NCBI GenBank assembly: GCA_030247885.1 | Contig: JAPDRO010000012.1 | Location: forward strand, 372,001 to 436,000 | Direction: 5' to 3' | Source: Taxawa tesnikishii (nom. ined.) | Taxonomy: Eukaryota; Ascomycota; Dothideomycetes; Dothideales | DNA length: 64,000 nucleotides | Shown: positions 13,042-24,445 of the stretch, in pieces | How positions within the stretch are numbered: the stretch's first letter is position 1 | Layout: each line of letters starts with the position of its first letter | Position numbers and translations under genes: made by a program | The notes under the pieces: generated by a model | The model's database searches: none | The model's input: the letters and a program-made list of their open reading frames with translations, nothing else | Told to the model about the DNA's origin: nothing

Positions 13042-14161
13042 GTTTCCCAGGTGTAAAGGGGTGAACGAGCGAACAGGTCGGTGAATCGGTGTGTTGTGAG
13101 GGGAAAACCCAGCTGTCTCTGGTGCGAAGGTGCCTTGACGAATGTAACGGCGAATGGAATGGGTAGCGGTCGGTAAGCGAAGGAGGGACGACACCGTGTT
13201 TCGAAAGGGCAAGGTCAGGCAAGGTCGGGCAAGGCGACAATATGCTAGGAGAGAAGAAAGGCACGTGGGTGTGTTTTAAATTGGCTGGTGAGTTGGATTC
13301 TGGGAGCCTTTCAGGCCCGCTTGAGACGGGTCTGAGAGATGAGTTGCGACCTGTTCAGGCTGGTGGATCTGAGGGAGGTCGACATGGTGAAAACAACGGA
13401 GGTTCTTGTGAGAGTTTTGGGGGGGCCAGGTGGGTTGAGATTCTGCTGCGGAGGCTAGGAGGAAAAGAACACTCGGCTTCGGTAGCGCACGCACTCAATC
13501 GGGAAGGGACAGCACGAGAGCAGCTTGGCATGAAACTCACAGTTCGCCCGCCGCTGGCCCATGCACGAGAACTGGCACTCTGTCGGTTCGCTGATGCGGC
13601 GCATTGCGCTTGCATTGTTCGCCTTGCTCGGCAATACAACGAAGCTGGGTGGGCCGTAACCGTGTACCGCTGGCTTATTCATATGAGTATTGGAAGTATG
13701 TATGTGTGTGTGTAAGTGCCGGGGGTGGTGCTACTCTCGACCCTAGAAGAAATGCCATGTGGAACCGACCCTGCAGCTGTCTCTCTAAGCTCAAGCGCGT
13801 CTTTCGCCTGGCCGCGCTGCTCTTTCACCGTTCACATCTACATTCACATTCGCACGGACAAGCCGGCGGCGAACAACAAACGTCAACACGTCCAAAGCAA
13901 AACACGCAACCCATCGCTTCAGTCCCCTCGGCGAACAGAACTGTCCGCTGACCAGACTCGGTCCCTCTACACCATCTTCTCTCATTTGTCCTACCGGGTG
14001 CGCGCCGTTTCCTGTCCACTCCCTTTCGACGGAGGTGCTCGTCTGCGCCGCTTCCCGACCCCTCGAGCTAGCCCTGCTGCTCTCCCGCCCACGTCTCTCC
14101 CCCTCCATCCTCGGGTCAAGCTACTTATGCGCCCTCACCGCCACTGCACATGCAAGCAGAC
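13042..14161. other. Divergent promoter region, aps1 and ATE1
   Basis: 1.1 kb between divergently transcribed genes. The half near ATE1 (13700-14160) is C-rich with several long open frames, probably a leader sequence. Open frames at 13242-13715 (+) and 13716-14186 (+) show no domain and are taken as chance. Confidence 0.5.
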
Positions 14162-16240
14162 ATGGCTTCTCTCATGTCACCACTAGGTACCTGATCCAAT
14201 GAGAATCACAAAATTGCCCTCGTGCTTTTACTTCCTCCACTACCCCGACGCCGCATGGCTTTGCCGACCTCGTTCATACAGCATCCACGGCTAACAAACC
14301 ATCCACCACGCAGGCTACCAGAGCTCCAGCTGCGGCTATTGTAAGAGCGAAAACGATTCAGGTCGGAGAACCCCAAATTCTCGTCAGTCACTACCATCAC
14401 CGCTCTCTTTCTTTTTCTTTTTCTTCTTCTTCTTCCTTCTCATGAGTTGTTCTGTGTCTCTTCAATACATCATTGCGTGGGCCTCCTGACCGTGCACCAC
14501 ACATCGTCTGCACCGCCACTTCATCATCTGACTGCAACGAGGCGAGCACTCCTCGTTGCTCTGTTCGTGGCGCCGCTCCATGCCATGAAGTTCAGAAGGG
14601 ATGTGCTCGTACGCGCTCCGAGTGGTAGACGTCGCACGAAATGACAGCTCTGATGGTGGACGTTGTCACGATGAGACGAGCAACGCTCCCTCCATTTCAC
14701 CATCTTTCACAGCACAACAACAGAAAGTCCCTTGTTTGATTTAGCAGGATCTGACTGTTCGAAGGTGCGAGCTACTACGCCAAAACCAGGAGTTTGACCG
14801 TGGATGCCTACCAAAAATTGATCGATAGAGGTTGGAGAAGGTGGGTCGAATTGTTCGCTTTTCGTTGCATCTCTGGTCATGCTTGCGGAGAGAACGCAAC
14901 TTCCCCGAGTGTTCTTGCACTCTTTGCATTCCTTCAGTAACCCGCTCAAAATCGGTTCTCCAACCACATGCGAATTCTCCGGTTACTGATACATGGATAT
15001 GCAGGTCAGGGACACTGCTTTACAAGCCGGATGTGCGAAGAGCGTGTTGCCCGCATTACACCATACGCCTGCCAGCAGCGGATTACAAGCCAAGTCGAGA
15101 TCAGCGACAAGCCCTCAACCGCTGGAACAAATACATTCTAGGCGAACACTACCTCAGCGAAGTCAAAAAGCGGTTTCCCAAGTCCAAAGAGGAGAAAAAG
15201 CGCGACAAGAATGGCTTCGATCTCGTGGAGACGGTGCACGAAGCGGAGAGAGAACGCTTAAAACCCGTGAGACCCGCACACGAGTTCAAAGTCACTCTAG
15301 AACCTGATGACTTCACGGAAGAGAAATGCGAGTTGTGGCGGCTTTACCAGATGCATGTACATCACGAGAAAGAGCACGAGCTCGCGGCAAGCAGCTTCAA
15401 GCGCTTCTTGTGTTCATCTCCCTTGGACAGGTGCACAAGGACAAAGGACGGCACTAGCACCCAGCAGCCTATGGGGTCCTTCCACCAGTGTTACCGCGTA
15501 GATGGCCGGCTTGTCGCATTCGGCGTGCTCGATCTCTTGCCACATGCGGTCAGTGGCGTTTATTTCATCTACCACCCAGATTTCGAGAAATGGAGTTTTG
15601 GCAAAGTCAGCGCCATGCGCGAGGCTGCATTGGCCTTGGAGAAAGGATACAACTTCTATTACATGGGTTTCTACATCCACGTATGCACCAAGATGCTGTA
15701 CAAAGGTGACTACAAACCTCAATACGTGCTTGATCCGGAAAATTACCATTGGGACCCACTGGATGGAGAACTCAGGACATTGTTGGACCGGAAGAAATAT
15801 GTGTCGCTCAGCCGTGAGTCTACACGGAAACAGGCTTCTGCTGGGTCGGAAGAGGGGAAGATGTCGAGACAAATGAACTCAGAGTGTCCGAAGACCAGGG
15901 ATTTCCTTACCCAGTCCCTGCAGAAGCCGCGGATTCAGGGCTATCACTTCTGGAGCTTCAAATGCCGGGTGTCCTGGGACTAGAGGCGGTGCGGTCAGAA
16001 GTCAATCTTGACGACATGTGCATCACGTTCGACAGACGACGCGCTCATACCATGAAGGTCAGAGTCTGCTGTTTCTGTTTCGAGTCTCATGTGCTGATAC
16101 TACCACAGGATCTTGTATCATGGGACACGAGTTCGACCAGCCTTCGAGATCCATCCACGTTACCCGGGGCAATGGCTGAGTTCGCCGCTTGCATAGGACC
16201 GGAGCTTGCCAGCGAGGTGATTGTGGATTTCGGCGGGTAA
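14162..16240 (+). CDS. ATE1: Arginyl-tRNA--protein transferase
   Basis: Transfers arginine from Arg-tRNA to N-terminal Asp, Glu or oxidised Cys, creating N-degrons for ubiquitin ligases. Six exons inferred: 14162-14186, 14314-14340, 14765-14840, 15005-15813, 15885-16057, 16109-16240; 1242 nt, 413 residues. The N-terminal cysteine motif GYQSSSCGYC is assembled across introns 1 and 2; the last Cys codon is split by a 424-nt intron (14341-14764), long for this window. Then AYQKLIDRGWRRSGTLLYKP, typical of ATE N-domain, and the C-domain with GSFHQCYRVDGRLVAFGVLD and FYYMGFYIH...KMLYKGDYKPQ. The acceptor at 15884 (GAG) is the only one nearby that keeps the frame after a GTGAGT donor. ATG at 14162 gives MASLMSPL. 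Confidence 0.93.
14401..14441 (+). repeat. Pyrimidine tract inside ATE1 intron 2
   Basis: CTCTCTTTCTTTTTCTTTTTCTTC-like low-complexity run in the long second intron of ATE1. Simple sequence; no further role can be read from it. Confidence 0.7.
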
Positions 16241-16449
16241 CGTGACGGGGAACAGCTGTACCGCCTTCGTAATCTTCCAATGACGTGGCTGCTTGGAGCG
16301 CACCTATTAACCCGTGGCTCTTTCATGCTCCTTCTACTGCTTCATCGTACATTGCGTAGTCTGATTCCTGCTCCATACCCATCACATACAGCGGACCCAC
16401 CCACCTCTTTTCGATTGTTACCACAAAAAGCCTACGACACTTGCATACG

Positions 16450-17408
16450 ATGGACGGCACGAATTCACAACAGCCTGCTCCAAAGGATGACGACGGATTG
16501 CCCGACTACGAGGCCGTCAACCTGCTCGCCGAGATGGACGAGCTCCAACTCACGCCCGAGGCCGAGGCACGGTACCGCGCCGATGCCGAAATGGAACTGC
16601 AGAATGCACAAGGCGGAGTGGATTGGGCAAGCGTTCAAGCCTGCAACAACGAATTCTACAAAAGGAGAGTGGCCCGTCAAGAAGCGCAACGCAGGGACAG
16701 TCCGCTACAGGGTGTACTACAAGGGCGAAACTTCCTGCAATACGTCGCGGACGAAGTCGCCCGGCAGAGAGGAGTCTCCAGCGGCGGAAGCGTTCCGGCG
16801 ACCTCGACCACTGCCAGCGTGAGGAGCGCGAGTCCCGCTCCTCCAGCCGGAGCGGCGATCGTATCCTCAGCGCCTCCCGCCAGAAACACCGCAGCCGAAG
16901 CGCAACCCATTCCAGCTCCGGCAACCGCCCAACACGCAGCCGAACGCCGCGAGCCAGACCAAGCACACAACCAACAACAAGAGGCATGGGCCACCGAATG
17001 GCCAGAGGAAGACTCGGCCACCAAAGCCAAGCGGGCAGCCATGCGCGCAAAACTCGGCCTCCCCGCCTCAGCACCACCTCCGGCCCCAACACCATCCCCA
17101 CCAACACCAAAACCCCCTCCCAACCCCAGCTGCCTCAAGCCCATCCCTGGCCTCAGTCCCCATGTGCTAAGCCAGACTCGCAGCCTCGGCCCCCAACGAC
17201 CGAAGACCCAGACGCTGAGGCAGAGGTCAAGTATCAAGCCTTTCTAGCAGAAGCCATACGCCGCAGCGAGGCGGACTTTGCGGAAGCCAAGCGTCGGAGC
17301 ACGTTGGACGACGAGGAGTACGAGAAGCAGCTGCAGAAAGTGGTGCAGGAGAGCAAGGAGTCGAGCGAGCCGTGGTGGCGACGATTCGAGCCCGGTGACT
17401 TTCGATAG
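16450..17408 (+). CDS. Tandem ubiquitin-interacting-motif protein
   Basis: Hypothetical protein of about 319 residues. The N-terminus (MDGTNSQQPAPKDDDGLPDY) is acidic, the middle is a Pro/Ala/Ser-rich linker. The last 55 residues hold two UIM-like helices: EVKYQAFLAEAIRRSEADF (acidic lead, L-x2-A-I-x2-S) and LDDEEYEKQLQKVVQESKE (Val in place of the usual Ala). A Trp-Trp pair precedes the stop (SSEPWWRRFEPGDFR). The two parts lie in different frames; one base is lost in the C-rich stretch 17090-17140, where no intron can be drawn. Adding it gives 960 nt. Lies 209 bp downstream of ATE1 on the same strand. Function not known; ubiquitin binding is inferred from the motifs only. Confidence 0.7.
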
Positions 17409-18373
17409 AGGGGGGCCTGTCTGAGAGAGCTTTTGATCAGCGGGGACGGTTGTGGATGGCTTTCTCACGAAACTATATTAATGGAGGCGTCCCCCGAAGA
17501 TGGGAACGTGAAAGGAACGGTGTGAAGTGGTTTCCCAACAATGAATCAGTGCAGACTGACTGCTACCGAGCTTCGCGGAAGAGAGAGAAAGAGAGAGAAA
17601 AAAAAAGAGCCATGTAAATGCCAAGTACGGAGCAGCAAGCTGCACGATGCGTGCATACAGCTGCAGCCAAAAGCGAAAGCGAAACGTTTGAAGCTGGGCA
17701 TGAAGACCGTTTGCGCCAAGTGAACATTCCTGTGGATGTGAGGTTAGTAACGTTCCCGCTGCCCCGAAATAGCAGAATGTGCAGACTAGCTTCACCGCCC
17801 TTACTAGCGTGGTTACTGCAGGACATATATATATATATGCGCTCTGCTCCCTCCCTTTCTACATCGAATGGGGGCACTATCCATACTCCACCTCAGGCAA
17901 CCACATATCAACCTGCTCCACCTCCATGGGGATACTAGATCCTACGCAGCTACAGGTTCCCATTGTTTTGTCACCAGCTGCAAGTTGATCTACAAAAGGG
18001 GTATCCAAGCATAGGGTCCCTCACCAACAAGGTATAAGTCAACCATTCGAAAATTCGGCGGAAGAAGGGAGTGAATCAACAACAGAGATTAGCCATTAAA
18101 ATTACGAAAGGCGCGAAGATAACACAACGCAAAAACAGCGAGGGGCGTTAAGGAGAGAGAACGCCACACAATCATCGCTGAAAGAACAAATCCCTCCGAT
18201 GGGTATATCCGAGACAGAAATAGGAGGCCACCCAACCCATATCCAGAAACTCATGGGATATCACTGCATGTCCGAAAGACTGAAGGATAAAAGAACCCCT
18301 CCCAAAGTATGAACAACGAAATGAGGCAAGGTCCTCGTTTACTAACCCCTCCTCAAACCTCACTTCTCGCTCT
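17409..18373. other. Convergent intergenic region
   Basis: 965 bp between the UIM gene (+) and the first Kre9-like gene (-). Contains repeat copy 3 and a short (AT)n run near 17825. Nothing else supported. Confidence 0.5.
17785..18010 (+). repeat. Dispersed repeat, copy 3
   Basis: Left block CTTCACCGCCCTTACTAGCG at 17794 continuing TGGTTACTG, right block CCCATTGTTTTGTCACCAGC at 17959 followed by TGCAAGTTGATCTACAAAAG. Block spacing is 171 bp, nearly the same as copy 2. An (AT)n run follows the left block. Confidence 0.6.
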
Positions 18374-19298
18374 TTACAGAGCCATGGCACCAAAGGCCAC
18401 AAGCCCTATCAATCCCGCAGCAGCAGCGGTGACCCTCGGCGCGGCACCAGTAGCCGTCGAGGAGCTGCTAGCGCTCGCCTGGAGACCAGCTTGACTGGAA
18501 GTGGAGCTAGCAGTGCGGCTAGCGCTCGTGGTCATGGTGGAGCCGCTCTGAGCGACGGAGCTGGAGAGGGAGGCGACAGAGCTAGAGAGGGAGGCGACGG
18601 CAGCGCTGGCGGAGCTGGCAGCGGAGGAGAGCACGCTGTTTGCGCTGCTGATGGCGGAGCTCACGGAGGCGGCGGTCGCGGTACCGGAGGTGACGGACGA
18701 GCCGGAGGAGGCAACGCTGGAGGCGGCCGCAGTGGCTGAAGGAGTAACGGAGAGGGTGTTGCTGGCGGTTGCGACCATGATGCTGGAGGATGGAGCGCCG
18801 ACGGAGACGTCGGAGGTGGTGTAGGCGACGGTGTTGGAGCTCTCGAGAACGAAGTAGGGCGTGTAGTTTGTGTTGGAGGGGTTCGAGTCGTCGACTATCT
18901 CGACCGTGTAGTCGCTGCCGCGTGTGATGGAGTCGGAGGGAGTCCAAGTGTAGGAGCCGCTGTTGTCGATGCCGCCTGTTGAAGGGTTAGCGTTGCTGTT
19001 TGATAGATCTGATCGCGCGAACCTGCGCCGGATGCACGTCGTAAACGCGCAGAGAAAGACTTACTCGCGATGATAGTGCCCGCATTCAGGTTGTTGCTGG
19101 CACCGCTGCGGAGGATCAAGGTGATGGTACCAGAAGTGGTGGGAGTCCAGTTCAAGGTCAAGGGCTGCCTGCTGTCGCAGAAAAAGTGGAAGGAACCTTG
19201 AAGGGATTCTGGTAGTTGTTGAAGTTGCCAGAGACCTGAGCGAGGGTAAGGAAAGGGTAGGCGAAGAAGGCCGTCAGAACGGCCTTTGAGACGTGCAT
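18374..19298 (-). CDS. Kre9/KNH1-like GPI-anchored cell-wall protein (1)
   Basis: Secreted Ser/Thr-rich wall protein of the Kre9/KNH1 family (PF10342-type N-domain), linked to beta-1,6-glucan assembly in yeast; the exact role here is unknown. Exons 19298-19066 and 18976-18374. Signal peptide MHVSKAVLTAFFAYPFLTLA; N-domain includes LNWTPTTSGTITLILRSG and SYTWTPSDSITRGSDYTVEI; then a long Ser/Ala stalk and a hydrophobic C-terminus (AAAGLIGLVAFGAMAL) typical of a GPI signal. One base is missing at the G3 run 19162-19164 (GSP to LTLNW); with it the CDS is 837 nt, 278 residues. Tandem with the gene at 20547-21493. Confidence 0.85.
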
Positions 19299-20546
19299 GT
19301 TGATTGTGGGAGATAGAAATAGTACAGGGAAGAAGTGATGTGCGAAGAAGGTTCAAGGAAGCAGGGATTCGAGAGAGGGGTAAAGAGGGCAGACAGGAGA
19401 GGCAAGGTAGAAGACAAGTAGGACGTGGTGGGATACATGAGCAAACATATACCTGCCACAGGGTAAGACATCGCCACATGGTGAAAGTGGCGGCAGCTGG
19501 GCGCCGCCCCGCCCCTACTCACCCATCACCCATCACCCAGCCCAGGCCGCGGATGGTACACAATCGTTCGCAATCTGCGGCCAAGACGGAGGAAGGAAGA
19601 GGAAAATGCAGCCTGGGGTTGGCCCTCTTGCCTCTTGGGCGTGCTATTGGATGAGCCATGGCTAGCATGGCCAGAATCGAGTCTAGTTCCGGAGCACTGG
19701 GGCGTGTTTGCCGGAACGGGCTGCTAATCTCACGGTTAACCGATGGGCAGGTAGAGATCTGCTGGCATGGTCAGCGCCATGATGTCGTTGTTGTTGGACC
19801 CTTTGCAACGGCTTTCTTTGCCTTTCGTTCTGGCGGCGTCATTGTTGTCACGTTTGAGAGGGTGCGTGGTGTGTCACCGTCGCACACGTTGTGCTCGCTG
19901 TCGCTGCTTGTCGGACAAGTAGACGTCGGAGATTTGAGCGCAGAAAGAGATGGCTGGTGCGCGCGTGATCTGCTTCGCATCTGCAGGAACCCGAGCCTCC
20001 ACAGTGAAGCGTGCGTTGAACTCGCACATTGACCGTGTCTCGTGCGCAAAGCAAACGTGATAAGGTCGGTGATTCCCCAGTTTCTCTTGCAGGTCGTCAT
20101 TTGTTCACATCGCCACTGTTCTGGCCTCAAGGACTCTCAACTGCTTCGCCACCGCCCGGTCGCGTGTGCTCAGCCTAAATCGCCTCGGGTGCTGCTCGAC
20201 ATGTTCGACACAGACCGAGTCAGCTGCCGAACGAAGCATACAATGTCGGACTTGACCTTCAGCCGAAAATTTGGCACGAACACACTCACCCTCGCACGAC
20301 CTTCACCAACAACTCTTAAGTGTTTTGCCCGGCGGCTTGCCGACAGCTGTTGATAGAGACCGCGCGAGCGCGAGTATATAGCAAGTAAAAGCGGGTGGGA
20401 TGAAGTACAAATGTATGCGACTCAAGTTTGAACGATTATTAAACATTTCATGATGCAACTCCCTTCTACTCATCATGAAACATAATTACAGAACAAAGCC
20501 AAGCAACTGCAACATAAACCGCCAACCAACTATCCCTCTTGCAAAT
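19299..20546. other. Intergenic region between the two GPI-protein genes
   Basis: 1.25 kb holding the promoter of the downstream Kre9-like gene and the 3' end of the other. Open frames here (for example 19771-20130) carry no domain. No repeat found. Confidence 0.5.
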
Positions 20547-21493
20547 CTAGTTGAGGTAGGCAAAAGCAGCGACGGCGCAGAGGACCAGCGCAAGAGGGCT
20601 GGAATCGGCAAGGCCGGCTGCGCCGCTGGAAGAGGAAGAGGTCGAGCTTGCGCTTGCGCTTGCGGACGAACCAGTGCTGCTGCCCTGGAAGCCAGCACCA
20701 GAAGTACCGGCGGTGTTCCCGGCAGAGGACGTGGTTGCAGCAGTGGATGGGCGGCTGAGGGTCGCAGAAACCAGGGTGGTGTTTCTTGGGAGAGCAGTGC
20801 CGGTGCCTGCGCCGACGGTGCCGACGGTGCCAACAACACCTGGGGTGGTGGTGACGACGACAACGGCAGTGGCGTTGGCGGAGTGGGAAGCAGTCAGGCT
20901 GGCGAGCGAGGCGTTGTAGCTGGCGATGATGGACTGAATACTCTCAATGGCGCTAGACCTGGAGACGGAGGAGGTGAGAGCGACAGCAGCAGATGCAGAG
21001 GAAGAGGTGGCAGCAGCGGCAGACGAGATGGCAGATGCGTTACCACCGCTCAGGCTGAACTCGCCAGAGTAGTTGATCTCGTTGCCCTGAGTGATCTGGA
21101 GCGCGTAGTCGTCGCCGTCGGCGAGCGAGTCGGCTGGAATCCAGGTATAGGTGCCGTTGGTCGCGCTGGCTACAGGGTTGTCAGCAAACATGTGGTGAAA
21201 CGGCGCGCGTAAACAAAAACTGACAGGTCAGAACGCCGATGGTGGAGAGGTTGTTCGGGTCGCCCTTGCGAAGGGTGATGGTGACAGGCTGCGCAGTTCA
21301 GTTAGCTCGTGGTTACGGGAGGGTCACAGATGGCGCATACAGAGTCGAGGTTCTCAGCAGTGTACTTGATAGTCACGGGCGTGCCAGCCTTGACAGAGGT
21401 GGGCGTGCTCGTGAATCCAAGGTTGGCAGACTGCGCAGCAGCGAAGCTCGCGAGAGCAGATGCGCCGAGCGCAAGGGTCTTGAAGAAATGCAT
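20547..21493 (-). CDS. Kre9/KNH1-like GPI-anchored cell-wall protein (2)
   Basis: Paralogue of the gene at 18374-19298, same strand and plan. Exons 21493-21341, 21288-21225, 20969-independent of doubt the last exon runs 21169-20547; total 840 nt, 279 residues, frame intact. Signal peptide MHFFKTLALGASALASFAAA; N-domain with LGFTSTPTSVKAGTPVTIKY and NGTYTWIPADSLADGDDYAL; a Ser/Ala/Thr stalk with several possible N-glycosylation sites; C-terminal hydrophobic GPI signal LALVLCAVAAFAYLN. Sequence similarity to the first copy is limited to domain layout, so the duplication is old. Predicted cell surface. Confidence 0.87.
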
Positions 21494-22224
21494 TTTCCCT
21501 GATGGTACGTTTCTACGTGTCGCGTTTGAATGTGATTGATTGATATGAACGAGTGTGAGTTGATAAGGAAGGACAGTGAATGACGTGAACGAAGGACAGT
21601 GGAATGCAAGACTTGTTGTGGAAAGGAAGAGGACGAGGAAGAGAAGAAGAATGCGACGCGATGTGATGCGATGCGATGCTAATGAAACGTGTGTGCGTGT
21701 GAAGGAGAGGAACGCGGGGAAAACCGTTAGGGGTCAACTAAGGCGGCTCTAGCGTCAGGGTTTTGTTGTGTTCGGGGAGATTACAGGGGTAAATAGCGAA
21801 TTAATTGGCTGCATACATGCAATCGGCGCTGTGACGGCTCTGCTTGGGGTTAGCAGGTGGCCCGGATGGCTAGAGCCTCTGTGATCGCGTGCTCGTAATT
21901 GGATTGCCTGATCGCTTACTTGCGCTGGAGTATCACACGCTTGCTGTATGCAGTGTTGATCGAAATTTGTTCTACTAATTTGTGTCATCTCGCATCGAAA
22001 CCTTTGGTGTGACCAGATTACAATGTCTTGTTGACGCTGCTCGTCTTGATAGACATCTCATGGTGCTGTACAGAGCTGCAGTTGGATGTCCCATCAGCTG
22101 AGCGCCTTGGTTCCCAGACCGCAGGTAGCAAGTAGATAACCTGACTCGATCCGGTAATTCCTCGCGAGCCCTGCTCGTATTCGACGTCCTCCGCACGCCA
22201 CTTTGCTGACGTCCAGGCTGAAAC
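21494..22224. other. Intergenic region
   Basis: 731 bp between the second Kre9-like gene's start and the dynein intermediate chain stop, both on the minus strand. The part near 21500-21730 is the GPI gene's promoter and leader. No other feature. Confidence 0.5.
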
Positions 22225-24445
22225 TCAGCTTCCGTTCGTCTCCCTCGTCTTGTCCAATCTGCCCACCAGTCTCTTGACACCCATGAAATCCTCGCCTCTG
22301 CCCAGTCCTTCCACGCCACCTAGCTCGCTGCCCACCTCGAAAATAGTGACTCTACCGCCAAGACCACCAACTGCCACTTTCTTACCCTCGTTCTGCTCCC
22401 ACGCCAGCCTATTGAGACTCTTCGACACAAAGACTTCGTCCACAATGTGGCTTGGTTGGGCGCGAGCCACAGGAACCTCAACGTCCACGTTGATGTCGAA
22501 AACCTCAAGCCTGCCAGCGCCGTCTACGCAACCAAACACGCCAGGCTTGACGGGGGACCACTTGACGTCGTAGATAACATCTTCGCGCATTATGTCCAAC
22601 AACGGTTGTTCGACTTGCAAGTCAGGACCCGCACCCACTGCAGAAACAGCACTGCTCGGTGGTTTGACCCTCCAGACTTTGACGCTCCAGTCGAGTGCAG
22701 AGCTAACAGCCAGATCGCCAAGATCGATCTTGCCTTTGCTGGGATGGAAGTCAAGTCCCGTCACAGGAGCGGAATGGCCACGATAGACAATGGTTTGGTC
22801 CACGCCTGCTTTTGCGCCGGCGCGATCGTATCTGTGGACGGGCACGATCCCGCCTTCCTCAGTGCCAGCAAGGAAATAGGTGGGATCTGCTTTGGGAAAG
22901 CTGATGCATGTGGGCGCGACATCGTCAGTTCTGCGGCCGCCTTGAGTGGTAAGCTCAAGGTACTCCTGTGGTTTGGAAAGCATGTCGAGACTCCAAGCAC
23001 AAGCTGTGCCGTCAGTACTGACACTGACGATGCTGCTGGCGTTTTGTGTGCCTACAACCGCTACGCTGTAAACGGGATGCGCGTGTCCGCCTCTCTCACC
23101 GGCGAGTGGAGTGCGCTGGACAGGTGCGCCGTCGTGTGAGCGCTGGCGTGTATCCCATAAGCAGATCTGTCCAGAGTACGTGCCACCGAGGACAAGGTTC
23201 GGGTGGAACGGCGAGAAGCGTGCTGTGAGGACATCGCTAGTTGTGGTAAAGGTGTATTCCGGCCGCGATGGCATATGGGCATTCCAGACAAGCACAAGCC
23301 CAGCAGCCGTCTGCGGAGCATTCGTTGCTTTGGTGTATGACGCCAGCAGTAACTCAGGATACTGAAGCCAGGTCAGGAGGAACGGAGGAGAAGCAAGATA
23401 TCCGAGACACATACCTTGATCGAGAAGTCCAAATCACTGACCATTCTTCGCGGGGTCCAGCGCTCATCGTGAAATTGATGAATCTCCTTTATACGACGTC
23501 CTCTTCGTCCTCGCGGTGCACCATGCTCATCGTCCTCCTCATCAAGTCCGTTCATGCCACGCAGTGCATAGTCCGCCAAGACGTCGTATTCCTCGTCCAG
23601 AGCCCTCTCAATGACCTTGGTGGATCTCTCGACGAACTCCAGAAAGTCTTCGGATCCAGTAACAGCATTGAGCTCCTCATGTGTGAGAGTCCGTGCAGGA
23701 TAGTTCTCCCTCCCATCCTCTCTCGCTTTGCTATCCGAAACCTGTAAAGCTCTGAGTTCCTCCTCAATCTCTTTGCGTAAACTTTGCCTAATCCGCTCCT
23801 CATCCTGCTCTCTCTCCCTTCTGCTGAGCCTCTTCCGCGTGCGTGTGGGGCTCGGTGAAGCTGACCGGTCATCGTCGGAATACGTCGAGTGGCCTGCATC
23901 GCCGTGCCTCTGTGGCGACCATGGTTCGGATGTTTGTACACCTTTGCTGTAGGTAATGTATTCTGGCTTAGGTGGCTTAGGAGAAGTAGGAAGCTCGTAT
24001 ACGGTGGTGAGAGGAGCGAACGTGAGTTGCTGAGGTGTTGGTGCTTGCGCTGGCGATTGTGCTTGTACCCGATTCGGGCTTTCCAGACTCTCCTGGCCGC
24101 TCAATTGACTTGCACTGACTACAGACGTCGGTCTGCTTCCTTTGAGCGCGGGTGATCCTGGATCTTTGGGAGTCGCGGTACTTGGCCGATCAATGAGACT
24201 TGAGATGAGGCTGTCAAGCTCTGCGCGGTTGTTAGCCCGAGAAGGAGTCGGAGAAACAAGCTGTTTACCTGGTCAGTGGTGTACGTACCTTTTGGTCCTC
24301 ATACCCAACATACCTCGGAGGCCTCTCCAGGGCTCTGTCGGTTGGAGCTGAATTCCTTCTGCCGTAGCTCCCTCTGTCGTTTGATTTCGGCGAGCTTTGC
24401 CCGTTTGGCCAGGATCTCGTCCTTCCGCGCTTGCATCGAAGACAT
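22225..24445 (-). CDS. nudI: Cytoplasmic dynein intermediate chain
   Basis: WD-repeat subunit linking the dynein heavy chain to dynactin and cargo; needed for nuclear distribution in filamentous fungi. Exons 24445-24314, 24260-23415, 23361-22225; 704 residues, frame intact. N-terminus RKDEILAKRAKLAEIKRQRE is the coiled coil that binds p150-Glued/dynactin. A Ser/Pro-rich linker follows, then a segment with LTHEELNAVTGSEDFLEFVE and the seven-bladed propeller (for example GGTYSGQICLWDTRQRSHDG, YRGHSAPVTGLDFHPSKGKI, DWSVKVWRV). Start set at the MSSMQARK ATG because it begins right at the conserved coiled coil. Divergent from ATP21. Confidence 0.94.

Noticed and set aside
13242-14186. Two long plus-strand open frames before ATE1
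   Set aside because: Low-complexity translation of a C-rich leader; the ATE1 start lies in another frame with a clear splice chain.
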